A stretch of 64,000 nucleotides of DNA from Nemophila menziesii. Taxonomy: Eukaryota; Streptophyta; Magnoliopsida; Boraginales; Hydrophyllaceae. The stretch is from assembly GCA_029959085.1 (NCBI GenBank), contig JARWIR010000010.1:32666731-32730730 (forward strand). Reading direction: 5' to 3'. Both the position numbers and the translations under genes were made by a program. A model generated the notes under the pieces. It made no database searches and was not told the origin of the DNA. It worked only from the letters and a program-made list of their open reading frames with translations. Positions 59,096 to 64,000 of the stretch are shown here, piece after piece; the stretch's first letter is position 1; every line of letters begins with the position of its first letter.

Positions 59096-60201
59096 ATGGG
59101 TCCAAGAAAGGAAGCTCCTTCATCCTCCAAATGAAAGAAGACCGGAAGCTCTTCAAATCCTCCTCTACCTTCAAAACCATTTGATATTCAACCAGGTAGA
59201 AAGGTTGAATCCTCCGCTTTCCCAACCGGTAACAGCTTTTTCACTCTACTTGATTCTCAAGGGCTTATTGCTTTTCTTTCAATTGAATCAAACATAACCA
59301 CTAGTTTTTGCCAATATTTCTACAAAAATCTCATTTATAATTGTGATAGGAATACTATTTCTTCAAAAGTTAATGGAAAATTGTAAAAATCAATGAATCT
59401 CTTCTTAGTACCGTTTTTAACCTCAAAACTTTGGGTTTTAGTACCTTTTGGAATGTTGGATGGGGATCTCTTGATGAAAATATTATTCCCCTTTTTGAAA
59501 CTTTTATGGAAGCCCACTTAATCAATCCGGCCTCAATTAATTTTGAATCTAAACATTGGAGATCGTATGATTTCACACCGGGTTTTCAAATAGCTTATAA
59601 AATTGTTTTAAATGGCTTATTTTGCAAAAATAAACATGATGCTACTATATCCCCTTACGAAGCATACATTCTCTATCGTATTTATCACAATGACCAAATT
59701 AATTTTCCGGCTATTATGATCAAAATGATGAACCATGCTTTTATTAACACCACTAGTGTTCCATATGGTTTAGCTATTTCCGTTATTTTCAAACACCTTG
59801 ATTTCAGTCTCGATAATTCTCTTTTAAAAAGTTTTAATCCAAATTGGGTCATTAATTATAAAGTCGTTAGAAAGATGAAATTTGTGATCTATAATGGTGA
59901 ATATATTCTGGAAAGTCACGTTAATAACTTTGGGGATCAAGAGACTATCTCTAATATCCTTACATCTTCCTCCCGTTTTGAGGGTCCACCAATTCCAAAC
60001 TCTCCTATCTAAGTTGAACCTATTCCCAATCCTCCTAGAAATTATGATTCTTCCCGTTTATCACGTATTGAAGCTACTATTGACTGGTTCGTTAATTTTG
60101 TGCAAAGCAAGCTTACAACTTTGGAGACTAAGATTGAAAATATTAAGGATGAAGTTTCATGCTTGACAAGCGATGTTACGGTTCTTCGTGAGGAGCGATA
60201 G
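59096..60201 (+). pseudogene. Second ORF of SIRE-like element (plant-transposon-type protein)
   Basis: Begins MGPRKEAPSSSK, stops (TGA), and continues in frame with KKTGSSSNPPLPSKPFDIQP and FPTGNSFFTLLDSQGLIAFL. One frameshift near 59380 leads to TVFNLKTLGFSTFWNVGWGS and the long open stretch to 60012 (KHWRSYDFTPGFQIAYKIVL, ISPYEAYILYRIYHNDQINF, IFKHLDFS). After a TAA it resumes with SRIEATIDWFVNFVQSKLTT and ETKIENIKDEVSCLTSDVTV, a heptad-like coiled coil, ending at TAG 60199. The layout (Ser/Pro/Lys-rich head, globular middle, coiled-coil tail) recalls the putative plant transposon protein domain carried by some retroelements in the env-like position. There is no signal peptide or membrane segment, so an envelope role is not supported. 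Function unknown. Confidence 0.6.
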
Positions 60202-61387
60202 ATTGAGATTGTTTATGTTGGGTGTTTTTAATTATCTTGTTATCTCGTTTTGTCTCGTTTTTACTATGGTTCTTTTGATGATGTTCTTTAGTTTAATATG
60301 GTGTTGATGTTTTTATGTTGCACTTTCTTTTAAATTGTTGGTTGTTTTGGATTATTAGTTATTTGGATGTTTTAATCTTGTTATGGATATTTGGATATTA
60401 GTTATTTAAATCTCGGATATTATTTTATTAAGATTTGGTATCTTTTCATTAAAAACTTGGTTTGTTGGATATTATCTTTCGGTTATTTATGTGATGCTAT
60501 TTCTTATTACTGGATTGTATTTGCTATTCCCGTTAGTTATGCTATTACTCGTTACTAATCTCGTTTATTTCTTATAGGAATCTTTGCCTATTTCTTGTTG
60601 TTAAAATGCTCTTCATACTATATGTTGGATATTATTATGATATTTATATTGCTAAAGGTTTCTTGGTGATGTAGGTGCTTTTGAGTTTCTAATTGTTAAA
60701 AATAGCATTTTTAACCCCTACGTTTTTTAAAATTGCATTTTGGCCCCTTTAATCTTGAATATTTGGTTTTAACATCCCGTCTTTAAAATGCATACTATTA
60801 AAAATAGTTATATTATCTCAAAATTACACATTGATCTTCATATCTTGATAAAATATTTTTAAAAATCCCTACACTTTAAAATATTTGAAAAATGGCACAA
60901 TGGTCCCTCAAAATTTTATTTGACCTTAATATCTCTTCTTTAAGAATAATTGTCAAATCCCCTTCTTTATAAAGAATTAATCTTTTAAACTCTTTAAAAT
61001 TTGAAAAATGGTACTTATGTTTCTCAAAATATAAACTTTTACAACTAAGTCCCTCAAATTTTGGAAAATTCCGCTAAAAGACTTTTCTTTTATTCTAAAT
61101 TATTCACTAATTCTTTTTGTTGTTGACAAAGGGGGAGAAAGATCAAAGATACAAACTTAAATGTTTTATAAACCTTAAAGTATCTTTGAACACAAATTTG
61201 CATTGTTTTTATGCCTTGTGTAAGGGGGAGTTTTTAACTGAATTGATTTACGAAACATATTTATTAAAATACCTTATGCATAGAGTAAGGGGGAGTTACT
61301 CCTTTTACCGATCGATAACTCGTTTGAAGGAAATCACTGTTAAAAACTCTTTATTGGCAAACTTGTGTTTTCAATTTGTCAAACATC
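60202..61387 (+). other. SIRE-like element 3' spacer
   Basis: AT-rich non-coding DNA. An imperfect repeat (TTTAAAATATTTGAAAAATGG near 60882 and TTTAAAATTTGAAAAATGG near 60990, each followed by CTCAAAAT) gives a period of about 108 bases. Polypurine-like AAGGGGGAG occurs near 61130, 61220 and 61288. Confidence 0.55.
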
Positions 61388-61401
61388 AAAAAGGGGGAGA
61401 T
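61388..61401 (+). promoter_or_regulatory. Polypurine tract of SIRE-like element
   Basis: AAAAAGGGGGAGAT directly before the LTR start TGTTGGCC. Confidence 0.88.
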
Positions 61402-62518
61402 TGTTGGCCTAACGTCCTTTTAATCTTGTTTTAATATTTTCCAAATCGTGTTGTAAATATCCCCGAAATAGTGCTTTATACTAGTCCTAACTAAATAATG
61501 TTTCTCCATGCTTTTAACATTATTCTTCAAGGGTTATTTAGTAGCCGGGCCGGCATACCGCCTTTTGGACCGGCATACCGCCGGAAAAGAGCCGTTTCCC
61601 AACGGTCACAAGCCACGTTGGATCTTTCCGTTGACTAGAAGACAAGCCGGGTCGGTATACCACCTAGATGACCGGCATACCGCCCACGGTCAGAATATTT
61701 GCTTATAAAAAGGGATTTTGAGCTATGCAACAAACCACCTCTTGCCAACACTTTTTATACAATCTTATACATTCATTAGAGGTCTCAAGCTAATCAAAGT
61801 TATCAATTCAAGCTTGATCAATCAACTTGTGATATCTACTCAATCAAGGAGATAATCAAAGAAGCTTCAGAGTTCCAATCAACTCAAGAGAAGTTTTAAG
61901 CTTAAAATTATATCCTCTCTTTAGGAGTTCTTAGGAAAATTATAACAACCAACCAAACACTTGTTTTTATCCTCTTAGATCTAGTTCTTGTAATATATAG
62001 ATTAAAAGAGAGTGTGGGTATAGGGAGTATACTCGGTTTCCTTGTGTTGCGATAGCACAAGAGTTTGCTTCGTGGTATCTAAGTGGTTGTAAGGGTTATT
62101 GTGTCCCAGTTAAGAGAGACACGGGAGCTTAGTGAAAAGCTTGAAATCCTAAGGAGGCTTTCTTAGGTAGTGGATGTAGGGATAACCGAATACATCGTTG
62201 TGTACTTTCTATCCCTACTCTATATACTTTCCGCACTTTATATGTTTGATTATATGCTAGTATAATTATCGTAGTAATAATTATCTAGTTAATCAAACCT
62301 ATTGTCGTAGTAAGAGAATAGAAATTCGATTTACTTGTATCACTTATATATTAAACCTCTAGCTTATCCATTGCATGATCCCGTAAGAGTTTGATATATT
62401 AGTTGACTTACAAGTTTCTTGTTTCACTTATATATCTAACCTCTAGCTTATCCATTTCACGATCCCATAAGAGTTTGATATATTAGTTAACTTAGTAGTT
62501 TCTCTCTAAAACTTATAA
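61402..62518 (+). repeat. Right LTR (3'-truncated) of SIRE-like element
   Basis: Starts TGTTGGCCTAACG. It carries a CpG-rich cluster (61546-61690: GGCCGGCATACCGCC, GACCGGCATACCGCCGG, GTCGGTATACCACC, GACCGGCATACCGCCCACGG) upstream of a TATA box (TTATAAAAAGGG near 61704). It matches the left LTR up to CTCTCTAAAACTTATAA, then switches abruptly to Athila pol at 62519. About 80 terminal bases are missing. Confidence 0.88.
61701..61712 (+). promoter_or_regulatory. TATA box of the SIRE-like LTR
   Basis: CTTATAAAAAGG lies just downstream of the CpG-rich cluster, where the U3 promoter is expected; transcription would begin about 30 bases later. Confidence 0.65.
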
Positions 62519-63125
62519 GCCCAAAGAGCATCATCCAGTCCTTCCTCGTTTTGTTCACGGTCTTCTCTAGGATAGATTTGACGTCTCGATTAGAGACCTT
62601 GGCTTGACAGTTAGTTTGGGGGAGATAACCTATTGAAGTGCGGTGTTTCATCCCCAACTTACGAAGGGAAATTCTCAACTGAAAATTAATAAAGTGGGTA
62701 CCTTTATTGCTAATGAGAACTTGTAGCATACCATTTATTGAAAATATATTTGATTTGAGGAACGAAATGATCATCATTCTTTAGTGTTTCCACCGCTTCT
62801 ACCCACTTTGACACATAATCTACTAGTAGCAAAATATAAATATTACCATGGGAAGAGATGAAAGTTCTCATGAAATCTATACCCCAAACATCAAAGAAGT
62901 CTACTTCTAATACGTTATTGAGTGGCATTTTGTCTCTTTTTGATATGTTGGCAGTAAATTGGCATCTTTGACAAGTCTGGACAAACTTATGATAATCTTT
63001 GTGTAGGGTGGGCCAATAGAATCTGGATTAAAGAATTTTCGCTACGGTTTTATCGCCCTTGAAGTGGCCACCATATGGTGAACCATGGCAGCTTGCAATG
63101 ATCTTGTTTCACCTTCATGAACACA
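62519..63125 (-). pseudogene. Athila integrase (HHCC finger and core)
   Basis: The HHCC zinc finger reads CHGSPYGGHFKGDKTVAKIL, a stop, then SRFYWPTLHKDYHKFVQTC and QRCQ (about 63105-62950). The core follows: FFDVWGIDFMRTF (first catalytic D), YILLLVDYVSKWVEAVET, then LISNKGTHFIN (second catalytic D position changed: D to N in S-K-G), YLPQTNCQAKVSNRDVKSIL (the E-containing helix; the usual GQVE reads CQAKV) and NKTRKDWMMLFGL. At least two key catalytic positions are altered and one stop is present. It is cut off after the core. Confidence 0.88.
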
Positions 63126-63268
63126 TCTTCTAATGACTTAGTCACTGCAAACTTTGAAGAGGTAGGTTTCATCCAAAAAGAATTATTTTGCTCGATGGCT
63201 TAACCTTTTTTGTTGTCGTGGATTGAAATTCGCAGGAAATACACCACTCACTATGAGGTTAACTATAT

Positions 63269-63720
63269 CTACATACCAAGTAACAAACACATCTTTAATA
63301 GTAAAAACTGTTCATCAGGGAAAACCTCTTTGACCAATTTTGATCTTGTATTGACTTTAGATCCTTCGAGCCTGGATAAATGATTAGCTACTTGGTTCTT
63401 GCACCCTTTACGAAATCGAATATCTATGTCAAGTTCTTGTAGCAATAACACCCATCTGATAAGACGCGGCTTTGCGTCTTTTTTTCCATAAGATACTTTA
63501 TTGTTTAATGATTTGTGTATACGATAGTTTTCATCCCAAGTAGATAGGAACAAAACTTATCAAAAGCATATACTACGACTAATAATTCTTTCTCCATCAC
63601 TGTATAGATCAATTGGGAAGTTGTAAAGGTCTTACTTGCATAATATATCGTGTAAAAGATCTTCTCTTTTCTTTGGCCTAACACAACTGCCATGGCATGA
63701 TCACTTCTATCGCACATAGT
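63269..63720 (-). pseudogene. Athila RNase H
   Basis: [40 protein letters not shown] (catalytic E), [15 protein letters not shown] (catalytic D region, normally V-TDH, here TNH), then a stop and [40 protein letters not shown] and LSRLE. The second Asp of the site (usually N-VADHLSRL) reads N-VANHLSRL. Inactive. Confidence 0.85.
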
Positions 63721-64000
63721 CTCAAATGGAGCGTTCCATTCATGAGGTATGAAAATCGTGTGGAGATGAGTTTCTCTTTGATTGTAAAAAACGCTTCAAG
63801 ACATGTGTCATTAAATTTGAAGGGAGTCTCCTTCTCAAGTAAATCACAAAGCGGTTTGGCGATTTTGGAGAAATCTTTAATAAATCTTCGATAAAATCCT
63901 GCGTGACCCAAGTAACTTCGAACTCCTTTAACAGAAACAGAAGGTAGTAAGGTTTTTATAACTTCAATTTTAGCACGATCAACCTCCATTCTTGTACTTG
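63678..64000 (-). pseudogene. Athila reverse transcriptase C-terminal part
   Basis: VDRAKIEVIKTLLPSVSVKG, VRSYLGHAGFYRRFIKDFSK and IAKPLCDLLEKETPFKFN are the RT thumb and connection of Athila pol. The catalytic YVDD lies beyond the right edge. Confidence 0.88.

Larger units (their letters stand above)
55790..62518 (+). mobile_element. Pol-less SIRE-like Ty1/Copia element
   Basis: Left LTR remnant (55790-56529), initiator-Met primer site, gag (56587-57558), then no protease, integrase or RT. A second ORF (59096-60201), a 1.2-kb spacer, repeated polypurine tracts and the right LTR (61402-62518) follow. The outer ends of both LTRs are missing. The C-run with TCTAGG before the primer site and the AAGGGGGAGA tract fit the SIRE/Maximus lineage. 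It would be non-autonomous. Confidence 0.8.
62519..64000 (-). mobile_element. Athila-like element F, pol region (runs off right edge)
   Basis: Minus-strand order RT end, RNase H, integrase zinc finger, integrase core. It continues beyond the window on the right. On the left it is cut at 62519 by the SIRE-like LTR. Confidence 0.88.

Noticed and set aside
59096..60201. Envelope gene making the SIRE-like element a retrovirus
   Set aside because: No signal peptide, transmembrane segment or fusion-like hydrophobic stretch. The tail is a soluble-type coiled coil.

Overview
This is plant nuclear DNA, most likely a eudicot, from gene-poor repeat-rich (heterochromatin-like) sequence. I found no intact host gene, no rRNA or tRNA gene and nothing bacterial. 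The evidence is AT-rich DNA packed with plant-type LTR retrotransposons (Athila-like and chromovirus-like Ty3/Gypsy; SIRE-like and other Ty1/Copia), L1-type LINEs and one Tourist/PIF-Harbinger MITE, nearly all with frameshifts and stop codons. The species cannot be named from sequence alone.

Layout. 1-10502: the 5' half of a minus-strand Athila-like element (A): spacer, protease joined in frame to what looks like an integrase C-terminal domain, gag, tRNA-Asp primer site, and a 5' LTR split by a near full-length LINE (4396-9685) with a perfect 14-bp target-site duplication. 10503-12124: LINE reverse-transcriptase relic. 12125-17300: 3' part of a plus-strand Athila-like element (B): integrase end, GC-rich spacer, small ORF, two polypurine tracts and a 3' LTR carrying a 215-bp LINE fragment. 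17367-18872: solo LTR with GATAT duplications. 19790-20219: LINE relic. 22079-26262: LINE ORF2 (endonuclease, RT, zinc-binding region, RNase H). 26592-26732 and 27005-27755: two LINE 3' fragments. 28237-29774: second solo LTR, TATAC duplications. 31900-37414: degenerate Ty3 chromovirus-like element with both LTRs. 37440-38100: Copia gag relic. 42165-43480: two LINE fragments. 43511-49263: two minus-strand Athila 3' ends (C and D). 49264-about 55000: badly decayed Copia element. 55790-62518: pol-less SIRE-like element with gag and a second ORF, hit by a MITE. 62519-64000: minus-strand Athila pol running off the right edge.

One LTR family of about 1.5 kb (ends TGATGTC... and ...CACCA/CAACA in element orientation) occurs six times (A, B, two solo copies, C, D) and is the main organising repeat. 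The elements do not form a host pathway. Element proteins would once have supplied packaging (gag), maturation (protease), copying (RT/RNase H) and insertion (integrase or LINE endonuclease). The most notable observations are the protease-integrase-tail fusion in A, a conserved second polypurine tract and small 3' ORF in Athila copies B and C, the pol-less two-ORF SIRE-like element, and CpG-rich palindromic motif clusters of the CGGTACACCG / CGGCATACCG type in both the Athila-like and SIRE-like elements.
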